A stretch of DNA of 64,000 bases from JANMCE01 sp031410595 (lineage in GTDB: Bacteria; Actinomycetota; Acidimicrobiia; Acidimicrobiales; Ilumatobacteraceae): positions 62,001-126,000 of the forward strand of contig JANNZM010000050.1 of the NCBI GenBank assembly GCA_031410595.1, read 5' to 3'. Below, piece after piece: positions 53,368-62,225 of this stretch. The notes beneath the pieces are model-generated. The model worked only from the letters and a program-made list of their open reading frames with translations, was not told where the DNA came from and made no database searches. Numbering within the stretch: position 1 is the stretch's first letter; each line of letters starts with the position of its first letter. Position numbers and translations under genes: made by a program.

Positions 53368-54660
53368 ATGATTGAACCGGACTCTTTTCGCTTCGACACG
53401 CTCAGCTTGCACGCCGGTCAGCGTCCTGATCCGGTAACGGGAGCGAGGGCGGTACCGATCTACTTCACCACGTCGTATGCGTTCCCCAATACAGATGAAG
53501 CCGCCGCCATGTTCAACCTTGAAACGCCCGGCCACATCTACAGCCGAATCTCCAACCCGACCGTGGCCGTCCTAGAGGAGCGCCTTGCTGCCCTCGAGGG
53601 TGGCGTGGGCGCAGTGTGTGCAGCCAGCGGTACCGCCGCGCTGCACTTGGCCATTGCGTCGTTGCTGAGCGCGGGTGACCACATCGTTGCTTCGAAGAAC
53701 CTGTACGGCGGGTCGTACAACATGATGAATCTCACGCTGCCCCGCTTCGGTATCACCACGACCTTTGTCGATCCGAGGGATCCGGCCGCCTTTATCGCTG
53801 CGATCCAACCGAACACCAAGCTCTTCTACGGCGAGACGCTTGGCAACCCTGGTATCGAAGTTTTGGACATCCAGGCCATCGCCAACGCGGCTCATGCGAA
53901 CGGACTTCCGCTCATGGTCGACGCCACGTTCTCCACCCCGTATCTCATCCGCGCTATCGAGCACGGTGCTGACATCGTCATGCATTCCGTTACCAAGTTT
54001 CTCGGCGGCCATGGCACAGCATTGGGCGGGGTGATTGTCGATGGTGGACGGTTCGACTGGCTCGCATCAGACAAGTTCCCGACCATGACCGAGCCGTATG
54101 CCGGCTACCACGGCATTGTGTTCGCCGAAGAGTTCGGACCCTCCGCGCTGGGCATGCGAGCCCGCGCCGAGGGGCTGCGAGACTTTGGTGCGTGCATGAG
54201 CCCGCATAACGCGTTCGCGCTGCTGCAGGGCGTCGAGACGCTTCCGCTGCGCATGGCCCGCCACGTCGACAACACCGATCACGTCCTCGAAATGCTGCAG
54301 GCCAACGACGCAGTCACCTGGGTCAAACATCCACGGGTTCCAACCCATCCCGATTTCGAGTTGGCGAAACGCTTGTATCCGAAGGGAGTCGGTTCCATCC
54401 TCAGTTTCGGCGTGAAGGGTGGTCGCAGCGCGGGACGTAAGTTCATTGAAGCGGTGCAATTGGCCACCCACCTCGCCAATGTGGGCGACGCGAAAACGGT
54501 GGTGATTCACCCAGGCTCGACCACGCACGGGCAATTGACGCCAGCACAACTGGAACTGTCCGGCATTAGTGAGGACCTCGTCCGATTGTCGGTCGGCCTT
54601 GAAGATCCGCAGGACATCGTTGAGGATCTCGAACGGGCACTGAAGGCCAGCCAGCGATGA
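53368..54660 (+). CDS. metY: O-acetylhomoserine sulfhydrylase (MetY-type)
   Basis: 430 residues. It opens FDTLSLHAGQRPDPVTGARAVPIYFTTSYAF, the Cys/Met-metabolism PLP family start. It has IYSRISNPTV, CAASGTAALHLAIASLL, and the PLP-binding lysine K210 in MHSVTKFLGGHG. FAEEFGPSALGMRARAEGLRDFGACMSPHNAF matches the O-acetylhomoserine/cystathionine gamma-synthase insertion region. It adds sulfide to O-acetylhomoserine to make homocysteine in methionine synthesis. The last codons overlap the next start by 4 bp, coupling it to an alpha/beta hydrolase, perhaps an acyltransferase-like helper. Confidence 0.92.
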   Translation: MIEPDSFRFDTLSLHAGQRPDPVTGARAVPIYFTTSYAFPNTDEAAAMFNLETPGHIYSRISNPTVAVLEERLAALEGGVGAVCAASGTAALHLAIASLLSAGDHIVASKNLYGGSYNMMNLTLPRFGITTTFVDPRDPAAFIAAIQPNTKLFYGETLGNPGIEVLDIQAIANAAHANGLPLMVDATFSTPYLIRAIEHGADIVMHSVTKFLGGHGTALGGVIVDGGRFDWLASDKFPTMTEPYAGYHGIVFAEEFGPSALGMRARAEGLRDFGACMSPHNAFALLQGVETLPLRMARHVDNTDHVLEMLQANDAVTWVKHPRVPTHPDFELAKRLYPKGVGSILSFGVKGGRSAGRKFIEAVQLATHLANVGDAKTVVIHPGSTTHGQLTPAQLELSGISEDLVRLSVGLEDPQDIVEDLERALKASQR

Positions 54661-55451
54661 TCGTTGTGGTTGACGGACGGGAAGCGCACGCCTCTACGGG
54701 CGGGGTTTCACCGACGGGTGACGGCCCGGTTGTGGTTCTCATTCACGGCGCCGGGATGGACGGCACGGTGTGGCAACTGCAGACTCGCTATCTCGCCCAT
54801 CGGAGTGTCCGCGCCATTGCGGTCGATCTGCCCGGCCACGGACGAAGCGATGGCGAAACGCTCGCCACGGTTGAGGAGATGGCGGACTGGGTTGCCCGTT
54901 TCATGACCGCGGCCGGGTTTGGTGCTGCTCATATGGTCGGCCATTCCATGGGGTCGTTCATCGCGCTTGAACTGGCCAGTCGGCACGCCGCGGTGACCCA
55001 ATCCATCACGTTGTGCGGAACGTCCACCGCCATGCCGGTCCACCCCCAACTGCTCGCCGACGCGACCGACAACCTGCCTGCAGCGGCAGCCTTGATGGCG
55101 GCCTGGGGGCACGCCAAACCGGCCCATGTGGGCCTCAACCCGACACCCGGGCTGTGGATGCTCGGGGGCGCGCAAGCGCTTGTCGAGAACTCCCGGCCAG
55201 GCGTGCTCGCCTCCGACTTTCGAGCCTGCATGAGCTATTCCAATGCGCTGACCGCCGCCGCAAAAGTGAGCTGCCCGGCAACCGTTGTGATTGGCCTTGG
55301 CGACAAAATGACCCCGCCCAAAGGCGGCCGTGCGTTGGCCGCAGCCCTGTCGTCGGCGACGGTCATCGAACTGCCCGATACCGGTCATTCCATGATGACC
55401 GAAAGCCCCCGCACCGTCCGCGCCACCATCCTCAACTCCGCCCAAGCCTGA
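54657..55451 (+). CDS. Alpha/beta hydrolase coupled to metY
   Basis: 264 residues, ATGA overlap with the metY-type gene. Family features: GDGPVVVLIHGAGMDGTVWQ (oxyanion loop), IAVDLPGHGRSDG, nucleophile elbow VGHSMGSFIALE, and VVIGLGDKMTPPKGG with the acid, then the late catalytic DTGHSMM. Homoserine acetyltransferase is also an alpha/beta hydrolase, but it usually reads differently and is longer, so I do not call it metX. The true substrate is unknown. Role in the same pathway is suggested only by coupling. Confidence 0.82.
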   Translation: MIVVVDGREAHASTGGVSPTGDGPVVVLIHGAGMDGTVWQLQTRYLAHRSVRAIAVDLPGHGRSDGETLATVEEMADWVARFMTAAGFGAAHMVGHSMGSFIALELASRHAAVTQSITLCGTSTAMPVHPQLLADATDNLPAAAALMAAWGHAKPAHVGLNPTPGLWMLGGAQALVENSRPGVLASDFRACMSYSNALTAAAKVSCPATVVIGLGDKMTPPKGGRALAAALSSATVIELPDTGHSMMTESPRTVRATILNSAQA

Positions 55452-55456
55452 ACTCG

Positions 55457-55944
55457 GCGCGCTAGCGCCGAACCTTGATGGCTTTGGTATGGCTCGATAT
55501 CGGCGCTAGTGCCGTGTCAGGCCACGTTGCCGTGCGACCTACCGGCACTTCGATGGTGGTCCAAGCAGCACTGCGAGCGTGAGACTCGTGCCGTGAACGG
55601 GCCGTGCGATACCACCCGTCGACGAGTGCGGGTCGGCCTCGCAAAGCCGCTACCTCTGGCTGAAGCTCCAAACCACTAGCCACCGCGGCTCGCCCTTTCG
55701 ATAGCTCGGCGACGCGGGTTGTTGGCGGATGTTTTTTGTTTTGCGTCCATACGGGTTAATGACCAGTCACAGCTCACATCCGCCCGGATGGCTGGTGAGT
55801 TCAGACTGTACGTTGACCCTGATGGACTCAAACAGAACTGGTTGCCGACTGGCTCGATGCGAGCGAAGGCGTGGAACATGCACCAACACACACCGGACCA
55901 AAGCGATTGCTCAGCGCGCTAGCGCCGAACCATGGTGGCCTTGG
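55457..55944. other. Gene-poor segment bounded by 31-bp imperfect direct repeats
   Basis: Between the metY-coupled hydrolase and the MFS gene, about 470 bp have no convincing gene. The copies at 55457-55487 and 55914-55944 match at 28 of 31 bases and share the palindrome GCGCTAGCGC. The second copy is the 3' end of the MFS gene (KATMVRR and stop). The first copy gives KAIKVRR and stop at the end of a 73-codon leftward frame, so it looks like a duplicated or displaced gene end. A third near copy, GGCGCTAGTGCC, lies at about 55502. The segment also holds copy 2 of the dispersed 63-bp repeat. It may be a degraded insertion. Confidence 0.5.
55800..55862. repeat. Dispersed 63-bp repeat, copy 2
   Basis: Ungapped match to 22511-22573 (52 of 63 identical by eye), starting with the same TTCAGACTGTACGTT. 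Unlike copy 1, it lies inside the degenerate segment bounded by direct repeats. A rightward frame through it reads FRLYVDPDG and QNWLPTGSM; copy 1 reads FRLYVHSDG and ENWLLSRSM, but base differences are not concentrated at third positions, so coding conservation is doubtful. Confidence 0.6.
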
Positions 55945-57373
55945 CGTCTTCGTCCCGCACGAGGAGCGACAACGCGGCGGCCAGGAAAGTAAGCAGGGTG
56001 GCGGCGAAGAACGTCCAGTGGAAGGCAGTGGTGTACTTGTGCACCAACTCCGGCGCCACGATCGAGCGCCCGAACTTCTGGGGAATGGTGGACGCCAACA
56101 CCGTTGACAACACGGCAACACCGACGGCTCCCGCCAATTGTCGCTGAGTGGAAAAGATCGCACTGGCCCGACCGGTTGCCTCCGGTGAGATCTTGGCGTA
56201 CGACGCGGCTTGCAGCGGGATGAACGCGAAGGCGAGGAAGAGTCCGCGTACAAACATCAGGCCGCGGATGGTCCAGTGGTTGGTACCGATCGTGATGAAC
56301 ATGAACCCGATCGAAAAAGTGCCCATACCGACGAAGGCCATGAACAGCATCTTTCGCGGCCCAACCCTCGGGTACCACTTGCCCGCGAATCGCGAGGTGA
56401 TCAGCGCGCCGATCGCTTGCGGGAACGTCGTGAGGCCGCTTTCCAGCGCCGTGTAGCCGCCGACCCGTTGGAGGAACTGCGGAAGGACGAACACGGTGCC
56501 CAAAAACGCCATGGTGTAGGCGAAGCTCACCGCATTGGTGACGGCGAAAAGGCGGTCCTTCAAGAGGCGCAAATCGAGCATCGGCTTGGGCGTGCGATAT
56601 GACCACCACCACAGTCCCACCAGACTCACCACGCCAACGATACCGACGGTGATGATGCGTGCGCTGAGCCAGCCTTCCTCAGATCCCCGTTCAAAGAAGT
56701 ACACCACGGCTGGAAAGCCAAGGGCTGCCAGGACGACGCCGGGAAGGTCGAGTGGCCGACGGGTGCTGTCGTCATCTTTCTTCAAACCGAACACGGCGAC
56801 CGCAAGGGCAATCATCCCAATCGGAATATTGACGCGAAAGATCCAGCGCCACCCGACGGTGTCAGTGAGCCAGCCGCCGAGCACCGGGCCCGATGCGGGC
56901 GCCAGCACGGTAGGTATCGCCAAGATCGAAGAGGCCCGCGCTCGTCGTTCGGGCGGGAACGCTCGAAAGAGCAGCGTGATGCCGGTCGGGGTGAGCATGC
57001 CACCGCCGACGCCCTGCAGCACGCGGAAGGTGATGAGCTGGCTGATGGACGTGGCCTCGCCGCACAGGAAGGACGCCAGCACGAACATGAAGAGCGCGAA
57101 AATGAATGTGCGTCGGGTGCCGAAGCGGTCGCCAACCCAGCCCGAAATCGGAATCCAAATGGCCAGGCTGAGTGAGTAGCCAAGCACGATCCAGGTGGTG
57201 GATGGCAGCGACGCGTTCAGGTCTGTCGAGATTTTGAACAACGAGACGTTCACGATCGTGACGTCAAGAATGTCCATGAAGACGGCCAGCACGAATGCCG
57301 CAGCGACAACCCACTCGTACGGCAGGTGCCTTAGTTTGTGAAGACGGCCGGGCTGCGAGGGCGATTCAATCAT
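55919..57373 (-). CDS. MFS transporter, DHA2 (EmrB/QacA) drug-pump family
   Basis: 484 residues with about 14 membrane helices. Diagnostic features: VVAAAFVLAVFMDILDVTIVNVSLFKI, a first-helix motif D with FMDILDVTIVNVS in the DHA2 form, TWIVLGYSLSLAIWIPISGWVGDRFGTRRTF (motif A) and RVLQGVGGGMLTPTGITLLF (motif B/C region). The family exports drugs or other amphipathic compounds with protons. Its stop codon lies in the second copy of the 31-bp direct repeat. It shares an intergenic gap of only ~30 bp with the carotenoid oxygenase stop. Confidence 0.92.
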   Translation of the reverse strand: MIESPSQPGRLHKLRHLPYEWVVAAAFVLAVFMDILDVTIVNVSLFKISTDLNASLPSTTWIVLGYSLSLAIWIPISGWVGDRFGTRRTFIFALFMFVLASFLCGEATSISQLITFRVLQGVGGGMLTPTGITLLFRAFPPERRARASSILAIPTVLAPASGPVLGGWLTDTVGWRWIFRVNIPIGMIALAVAVFGLKKDDDSTRRPLDLPGVVLAALGFPAVVYFFERGSEEGWLSARIITVGIVGVVSLVGLWWWSYRTPKPMLDLRLLKDRLFAVTNAVSFAYTMAFLGTVFVLPQFLQRVGGYTALESGLTTFPQAIGALITSRFAGKWYPRVGPRKMLFMAFVGMGTFSIGFMFITIGTNHWTIRGLMFVRGLFLAFAFIPLQAASYAKISPEATGRASAIFSTQRQLAGAVGVAVLSTVLASTIPQKFGRSIVAPELVHKYTTAFHWTFFAATLLTFLAAALSLLVRDEDAKATMVRR

Positions 57374-57404
57374 CGGGTCCTAAACGTACAGGCTGGCCAC
57401 CGAT

Positions 57405-58766
57405 TTACCCGGGTGGAGGAACGGCCGTGTCACTTACCCAGTTGCCATGAAAACCAAAGGGCACCCGTTGTGGAAGCACCACCTGGGCGACGTAACCACG
57501 ACCGAAATCCTGCGCATCCCACACGGCCAGTTCGGCCTTGTCGTGCGCAAGGTCGTGAACGAAAGTCATGAGCCAGCCGTCGTCTTCGTCGGTGCTTCCG
57601 GGACGCCCGATAAAGACTGCCTCGCCGGCAGCTCGGCCGACGCCGTGGTCGAATACCTGTCGCGTGCCTGTGTGAAGATCGTGTTTCAGTGTGGTCCACC
57701 CAGCTTTCGGGTCGTCGATCACCGGCGACGTGCAGTAGCCGTAGCGATAGGGCTTGCCGCTCACGCTGCCCCGGTGGCGGGGGAATTCGTTGGCGGCGTC
57801 ATCGATGACGGTGGTGCTTGACGTGCGGCTGGCCGGATCGATCACCCAACGTTCCAAACGCGGCAGCGAATCACCGAACGGACCGAGGATGTCGCCGTCG
57901 AACATCTTTTCGTAGGTGCAGATATCGATGACGACTTTGCCGTCGGGTGTGTCGTAGGCGTTCATCGGATGAAACAACGCGCACAGCGGCACATCGACCC
58001 ACACGATGTCTTTAGCCTCACCATCGCGGGGGAGAAGGCCGACGCGGTTGCCGTAGTCGGGCTGCCAGCGGAACGGGAAGCGTCCGGCGACGGCCAGGTC
58101 GAAGTCGACGATGACCGGCTGATCAAACACGACGGCATAACGCGTGGTGAGCGAGATGTCGTGAATCATTGTCATGCCCGGTACCGGGATATCGACCGTG
58201 CGACGAACCAGACCATCGGTACCGACAACGACGTACTGCACGTGGTCCATCCACTCGGCCCACGAGTAGGTCATGGCGTGCAACTCGCCCGTGTCCGGAT
58301 CAAGCTTTGGGTGGGCGCTGAACGCGCCGGGCAGGGTTCCGTAGAAGTCGTTGCGGCAAACCGTGTCGAGGTCGTAGGTCATCTCCACCTGGCTAATGCC
58401 GCCTTCCACCATGGCCCAGGTGGTGCCGTTGAAGCCACCGACGTTGGTGTTGGCCCCGACGCCGAAGGATCGAGACGATGGCCCAGCGATGTCTTCTAAG
58501 CCTCGGGCGGTTTGGACCTGCTTTGAGCCGACATAGCGGTTGCGGTACCAGTCGGCCTTGCCATCGTTCAGCCGAACGCCGTGCACCATGCCGCCACCCA
58601 TGAACCAGTGATGGGTGAGTTGATCCACCTCGGCAATCGGGTTCGGACCATTGCGCAGGTAGCGCCCGTTCAACTCCGGCGGCAGCGTGCCGATCACCTG
58701 GAGGTCAAGCGCCGTGACCTCTTGCGTAACCGGCCCGTAGTTGTCCTGCAGATAGCGGTTCGTCAT
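57405..58766 (-). CDS. Carotenoid-cleavage-type oxygenase (RPE65 family)
   Basis: 453 residues from the ATG at 58766; GAGGAGG sits 5 nt upstream and the longer open frame to 59033 is not family-like. Family blocks: LPPELNGRYLRNGPNP, HHWFMGGGMVHGVRLNDGKADWYRNRY, FSAHPKLDPDTGELHAMTYS, TMIHDISLTTRYAVVFDQP and FHPMNAYDTPDGKVVIDIC, supplying histidines of the four-His iron site. It cleaves carotenoids, or in some members lignin stilbenes, at a double bond. It is divergent from a Rieske oxygenase across ~100 bp that contains a palindrome, so a shared regulator is likely. Confidence 0.92.
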   Translation of the reverse strand: MTNRYLQDNYGPVTQEVTALDLQVIGTLPPELNGRYLRNGPNPIAEVDQLTHHWFMGGGMVHGVRLNDGKADWYRNRYVGSKQVQTARGLEDIAGPSSRSFGVGANTNVGGFNGTTWAMVEGGISQVEMTYDLDTVCRNDFYGTLPGAFSAHPKLDPDTGELHAMTYSWAEWMDHVQYVVVGTDGLVRRTVDIPVPGMTMIHDISLTTRYAVVFDQPVIVDFDLAVAGRFPFRWQPDYGNRVGLLPRDGEAKDIVWVDVPLCALFHPMNAYDTPDGKVVIDICTYEKMFDGDILGPFGDSLPRLERWVIDPASRTSSTTVIDDAANEFPRHRGSVSGKPYRYGYCTSPVIDDPKAGWTTLKHDLHTGTRQVFDHGVGRAAGEAVFIGRPGSTDEDDGWLMTFVHDLAHDKAELAVWDAQDFGRGYVAQVVLPQRVPFGFHGNWVSDTAVPPPG

Positions 58767-58795
58767 AACGGCCTCCTCTGTCCTGAACCCCAGGA

Positions 58796-58806
58796 TAACA
58801 CTGTTA
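58796..58806. promoter_or_regulatory. TAACACTGTTA palindrome between carotenoid oxygenase and Rieske oxygenase genes
   Basis: TAACA-C-TGTTA is a perfect 5-bp inverted repeat around one base, extended by one mismatch-bearing GG/CC pair on each side (GGATAACACTGTTACC). It is 30 bp before the carotenoid oxygenase start and 64 bp before the Rieske oxygenase start, a good place for a TetR-type or other dimeric repressor to control both. No regulator gene is adjacent. Confidence 0.45.
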
Positions 58807-58869
58807 CCGAGGTCGGCGACACCGCACGCGAGCCTCCGTCGCTCGACGCTTGGCTGGTGACGACTTAGT

Positions 58870-60279
58870 GTGCACGGTGTGAAGAAAGTCGATGATGATC
58901 CAACCCCGCACCAAGCGGCCCGTGCATCGGGCCCAACGTTGCGTGAGCAGCTCCTTGCCGACCCGGTCCCTCCACCGTGGCCGCTATTGGAAGAATCACC
59001 AGCTTTTCTGGGTGATGAAGATGTGCCATTCACGAACTACACGTCGGCCGCGTACGCGCAGGCCGAGTTCGATCACGTGTGGTCGAAGACGTGGCAGTGG
59101 GCTTGCCACGTTGACCACATCTCCGAGCAGGGCGACTACTACGTCTATGAGGTCGGCCCGCATTCGGCGCTCATCGTGCGCACAGCCGATGGTTCGATCA
59201 AGGCCTACTACAACGCGTGTATGCATCGCGGCACGCAGCTGCGCACTCCCGGCACCTGCGGCTTTGCCAACCAGCTGAAGTGTCCGTTCCACGGGTGGAC
59301 GTGGTCGCTCGACGGTGATCTCGTGGAGGTTCCCGACCGATGGGACTTCCCTCATGTCGGTGATGATTCGCATCGCCTTCCGCAACTGCCCGTCGAGGTG
59401 TTCGCCGGGTTTGTGTGGGTCAACTTCGACCAGGACGCGACCCCGTTGTCGGAGTATCTCGGCGTGCTTCCCGCGCACTTTGCCGAGTTCAACCTGGAGC
59501 AGCGCTACATCGAGACGCACGTTCGCAAGCGCTTGCCGTGCAATTGGAAGGCTGCGGTCGAGGCGTTCCTTGAGGCCTACCACGTGCGCGAAACGCATGC
59601 TTCCGGCCAACTTGGCGACGAGGTCACCACGCAGTACGACATCTTCCCGCCCAACGTCAGCCGCTTTATCCACACCTCGGGCCTCGACAGCCCGCAACGG
59701 CCGGTGCCTCGCACCGAGCAGCAGATGCTTGCGCACCTCACACGCAACCTTCGCCGCGGGATGGAGCCACTCGTGCTGCCCGATGGCACGCGCGCCCGCG
59801 ACTTCTACGCGTCCTATGTGCAACATGAGATGGGGAAGACCTACGGGCAGGATTTCACGCACCTCAGCCAGTCGATGACGCTCGACTCGATCGAGTATTT
59901 CTGTTTCCCGAACGCATGCCTGTTTCCGGGCCTGTCGCTTTCGATGGTGTACCGCTTTCGCCCCGACCCGGTCGATCACAACGTGAGCTACTTCGACCTG
60001 CTCATCTTGCGACCGCGACCCGTCGATAGTGACGCACCGCTGCCGCCAGCCGTGATCGAGCTCGATATCAACGACAGCTATTCCCTCGCCGACGGTCTCG
60101 GAGGATTGGGCCGCGTCTATGACCAGGACACGGCCAACATGGCAGCGCAGACGCGCGGGTTTCGGTCGAGCCGCAAGCGGGGTCAGACGCTCGGCAACTA
60201 TCAGGAGGTCCGGGCTCGTCACTTGCAACAGCGCGTGCGTGAGTACCTGCTCGCCGGCGGCTTCCAGCCCGAGGACTAG
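58870..60279 (+). CDS. Rieske non-heme iron aromatic-ring-hydroxylating oxygenase, alpha subunit
   Basis: 469 residues from a GTG at 58870; a GTG at 58879 is possible. The Rieske cluster motif C117-x-H119 and C138-x2-H141 is in CMHRGTQLRTPG...CPFHGWTW. The catalytic domain has the mononuclear iron motif EAFLEAYHVRETH with H238 and H243. It lacks an adjacent small beta subunit, so it may be a homotrimeric type, and it needs a reductase. A stand-alone Rieske ferredoxin at 60802-61128 could serve as its electron donor. It is divergent from the carotenoid oxygenase. Confidence 0.9.
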   Translation: MHGVKKVDDDPTPHQAARASGPTLREQLLADPVPPPWPLLEESPAFLGDEDVPFTNYTSAAYAQAEFDHVWSKTWQWACHVDHISEQGDYYVYEVGPHSALIVRTADGSIKAYYNACMHRGTQLRTPGTCGFANQLKCPFHGWTWSLDGDLVEVPDRWDFPHVGDDSHRLPQLPVEVFAGFVWVNFDQDATPLSEYLGVLPAHFAEFNLEQRYIETHVRKRLPCNWKAAVEAFLEAYHVRETHASGQLGDEVTTQYDIFPPNVSRFIHTSGLDSPQRPVPRTEQQMLAHLTRNLRRGMEPLVLPDGTRARDFYASYVQHEMGKTYGQDFTHLSQSMTLDSIEYFCFPNACLFPGLSLSMVYRFRPDPVDHNVSYFDLLILRPRPVDSDAPLPPAVIELDINDSYSLADGLGGLGRVYDQDTANMAAQTRGFRSSRKRGQTLGNYQEVRARHLQQRVREYLLAGGFQPED

Positions 60280-60758
60280 TTGAAGAACGGATCAGGCGTG
60301 CCGGCGCGACCGCTTGGCATGTACGGGCCCGACATCTTGTCGCCCATTTGCTCGACGCTCGACCAATCGTTGCGCAGGGAGCGATGCACGATGCGCCAGT
60401 CTCCATCACGATTCTCAAACCGGTCGATGTAGCGCCCGGTGAAGGTGTACATGGTCCTTCCGGTGTCGTGCTCGGCAACGTGGGTGGCCAGCACGTAGGA
60501 CTCTGCCAGCGCCGAGTCGCCATCGACATTCACCGTGATGTTGCTCAGCCGGTGCTGGGTTGCTACAAATTTTCGGGCGAGCGATTCGAGGACGTAGGGC
60601 ACAAACGCTTCGATCGTAAACGGCTCGGCTCCGTAGTCGACCAGCACCGCACCCGGATGGAAGGCGGCCTCGATCGACGGGGCGTGCAGGCGGTCGATGC
60701 CACGGCAATAGCTGCGGAGGGCGTCTTCGATTCGGGCACGACTTTGGAGCTCGGTCAT
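60276..60758 (-). CDS. SnoaL/NTF2-like protein
   Basis: 160 residues, beginning MTELQSRARIEDALRSYCRGIDRLHAPSIEAAFHPGAVLVDYG, the SnoaL_4/NTF2-like start with a cone-shaped pocket. It continues with RLSNITVNVDGDSALAESYVLATH and YTFTGRYIDRFENRDGDWRIVHRSLRNDW. The fold binds small hydrophobic ligands; relatives are polyketide cyclases, steroid isomerases or ring-hydroxylating dioxygenase beta subunits. Since that last group has this fold, it might pair with the adjacent Rieske alpha subunit, but it is on the opposite strand and overlaps its end by 4 bp. Confidence 0.85.
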   Translation of the reverse strand: MTELQSRARIEDALRSYCRGIDRLHAPSIEAAFHPGAVLVDYGAEPFTIEAFVPYVLESLARKFVATQHRLSNITVNVDGDSALAESYVLATHVAEHDTGRTMYTFTGRYIDRFENRDGDWRIVHRSLRNDWSSVEQMGDKMSGPYMPSGRAGTPDPFFN

Positions 60759-60801
60759 CTCGGCGACGCTAGCGGTTCGACGGCAGTCCCTCTACGCTTG
60801 C

Positions 60802-61128
60802 ATGATGTCGGGAACACCAATTGAGCTCGGTGACATGAGTGATCTTCGTGACGGTCAGATGCGCGTCTTTCCCGACATCGGCGGCAATGGCATCATCGTG
60901 TGCCGCGTTGCCGGCCAGTTGCATGCATTGGAAGACAACTGCTCGCACCGCGACGCCCGCCTGTCTGAAGGCCGGCTGCGGGGTGCACTCATCACCTGCC
61001 CGTTGCACGGTGCTCAGTTCGATGTGCGTGATGGTCAGCACCAGGGCCCGCCCGCATCACTGCCGGTAGCGTGCTTTCGCGTCACCGAGCAAAGTGATAC
61101 TGCAGTCGTCTATCTCCCACCCGGGTAG
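60802..61128 (+). CDS. Rieske [2Fe-2S] ferredoxin
   Basis: 108 residues. The two cluster motifs are CSHRDARLSEG (C-x-H) and CPLHGAQFDVRDG (C-x2-H), separated by ~15 residues, the complete pattern for a soluble Rieske ferredoxin. There is no membrane segment. It is near, but on a separate transcript from, the Rieske oxygenase gene, with the SnoaL-like gene between them on the other strand. It is a plausible electron carrier for that oxygenase. Confidence 0.9.
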   Translation: MMSGTPIELGDMSDLRDGQMRVFPDIGGNGIIVCRVAGQLHALEDNCSHRDARLSEGRLRGALITCPLHGAQFDVRDGQHQGPPASLPVACFRVTEQSDTAVVYLPPG

Positions 61129-61130
61129 GG

Positions 61131-62219
61131 CTACGTAATGGTCATTTCGCCGTCGTATCCGGCGTCTGCTCCTACGGTGGCGGGTCGAGGCTTCAACACG
61201 TAGTGGGCCTTGGCCGGCAGGTCGATGGTCTTGGTTGCGCCCGACTCCACGCTGCCGAGCACCTTGTCTCCCATGAGCACATCGATCATGACCTTGCCGT
61301 TATTCGGGTACGGGGGCTCCAGGCTGAGGGTGAGCTTTTGCCCGGCTGCCGCATCGAAACCGCCGGTCGAGCCAATGGCGGTATCGCCGAAGAACACCGC
61401 GCCACTTGTGCCCGGCAGGAACGAGATCGGTACTTCGGACTTTCCGGCCTCAAGGCTGAGGTATTTGCGCTTTGCCGGGGAACCAACCGTTGAGAGCGCT
61501 CCGCCGTTCAACCTGAAACCTTGGCGAACCACGGCCGTCGGACAGCAGGCGCCCTCCGCATCGGTAAAGCGATCGATTGCGAGCGCGTCATCTTTGATGC
61601 TGATGCCGCGCACGCCGTCGTCGGCTCGGTCACCGACACCGGCGGATATGAGCCTTGTCGCGGTCGTGCCGGAGCACGAGTAGATGTGCACGTCAGAGAG
61701 TTGGCCGGTGCCGCCGGTGTTGACGTTGGTGAACACCGCGGTCTCGGCGTTGCCGTCCACCCCACCGAAGTCACCTGCAACGACACCGCGTACCTGCAGA
61801 GCGGCGTAGTCGATCGAGTCACGGGTGCCGCGCTCGCCCTGGCCGTTGGTGACGGTGATCTTGCCGAAGTCGGGCAGATCGAACGTGAAGTTCCGGAAGT
61901 CGACACCACTGCACGGATTCGGCGCGGGCGGTTTCGGTGCGGCGGTAGTAGCCGGAGCCGCAGTCGGGCCGGGCGGCTTCGGTACGGTGGTTGGTGCTGC
62001 GGTCACTGCCTTGACCGTCGTGACAACCGGTGTGGGCGCACCCGTGGTGGGGGCGGCCACCGATGCTGGCGCAGCCACCGTGACGTCGGCCAAGGTAGTG
62101 GTAGACTGCACGTTCTTCGGCACGGCGGCCGTGTCCTTGGCAGCTCTTGTTGAGGCGGTGCACGCGCCGAGCATCAGCAGGAGCGCGGTGGTTACCAGCG
62201 TTACGCGTGCGGCGTGCAT
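61131..62219 (-). CDS. Secreted lipoprotein with Thr/Pro-rich linker
   Basis: 362 residues. A signal peptide ends in the lipobox LMLGAC (cysteine 20). A long linker rich in T, P, A and V follows to about residue 100, then a globular domain (C-S-G-V-D-F onward) with a paired cysteine region DAEGACCPTAVV that could form a disulphide. The globular part has no recognised family; its strands (VVAGDFGGVDGNAETAVF) look beta-rich. It is 6 bp downstream of the DUF427 gene on the same strand. Confidence 0.7.
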   Translation of the reverse strand: MHAARVTLVTTALLLMLGACTASTRAAKDTAAVPKNVQSTTTLADVTVAAPASVAAPTTGAPTPVVTTVKAVTAAPTTVPKPPGPTAAPATTAAPKPPAPNPCSGVDFRNFTFDLPDFGKITVTNGQGERGTRDSIDYAALQVRGVVAGDFGGVDGNAETAVFTNVNTGGTGQLSDVHIYSCSGTTATRLISAGVGDRADDGVRGISIKDDALAIDRFTDAEGACCPTAVVRQGFRLNGGALSTVGSPAKRKYLSLEAGKSEVPISFLPGTSGAVFFGDTAIGSTGGFDAAAGQKLTLSLEPPYPNNGKVMIDVLMGDKVLGSVESGATKTIDLPAKAHYVLKPRPATVGADAGYDGEMTIT

Positions 62220-62225
62220 ATGGGG

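Noticed and set aside
54657..55451. metX (homoserine O-acetyltransferase) for the hydrolase coupled to metY
   Set aside because: It is shorter than MetX proteins and lacks their recognisable lid region; the context is suggestive only.
58996..60228. 410-codon - strand frame opposite the Rieske oxygenase
   Set aside because: No domain; the + strand has complete Rieske and iron-site motifs.
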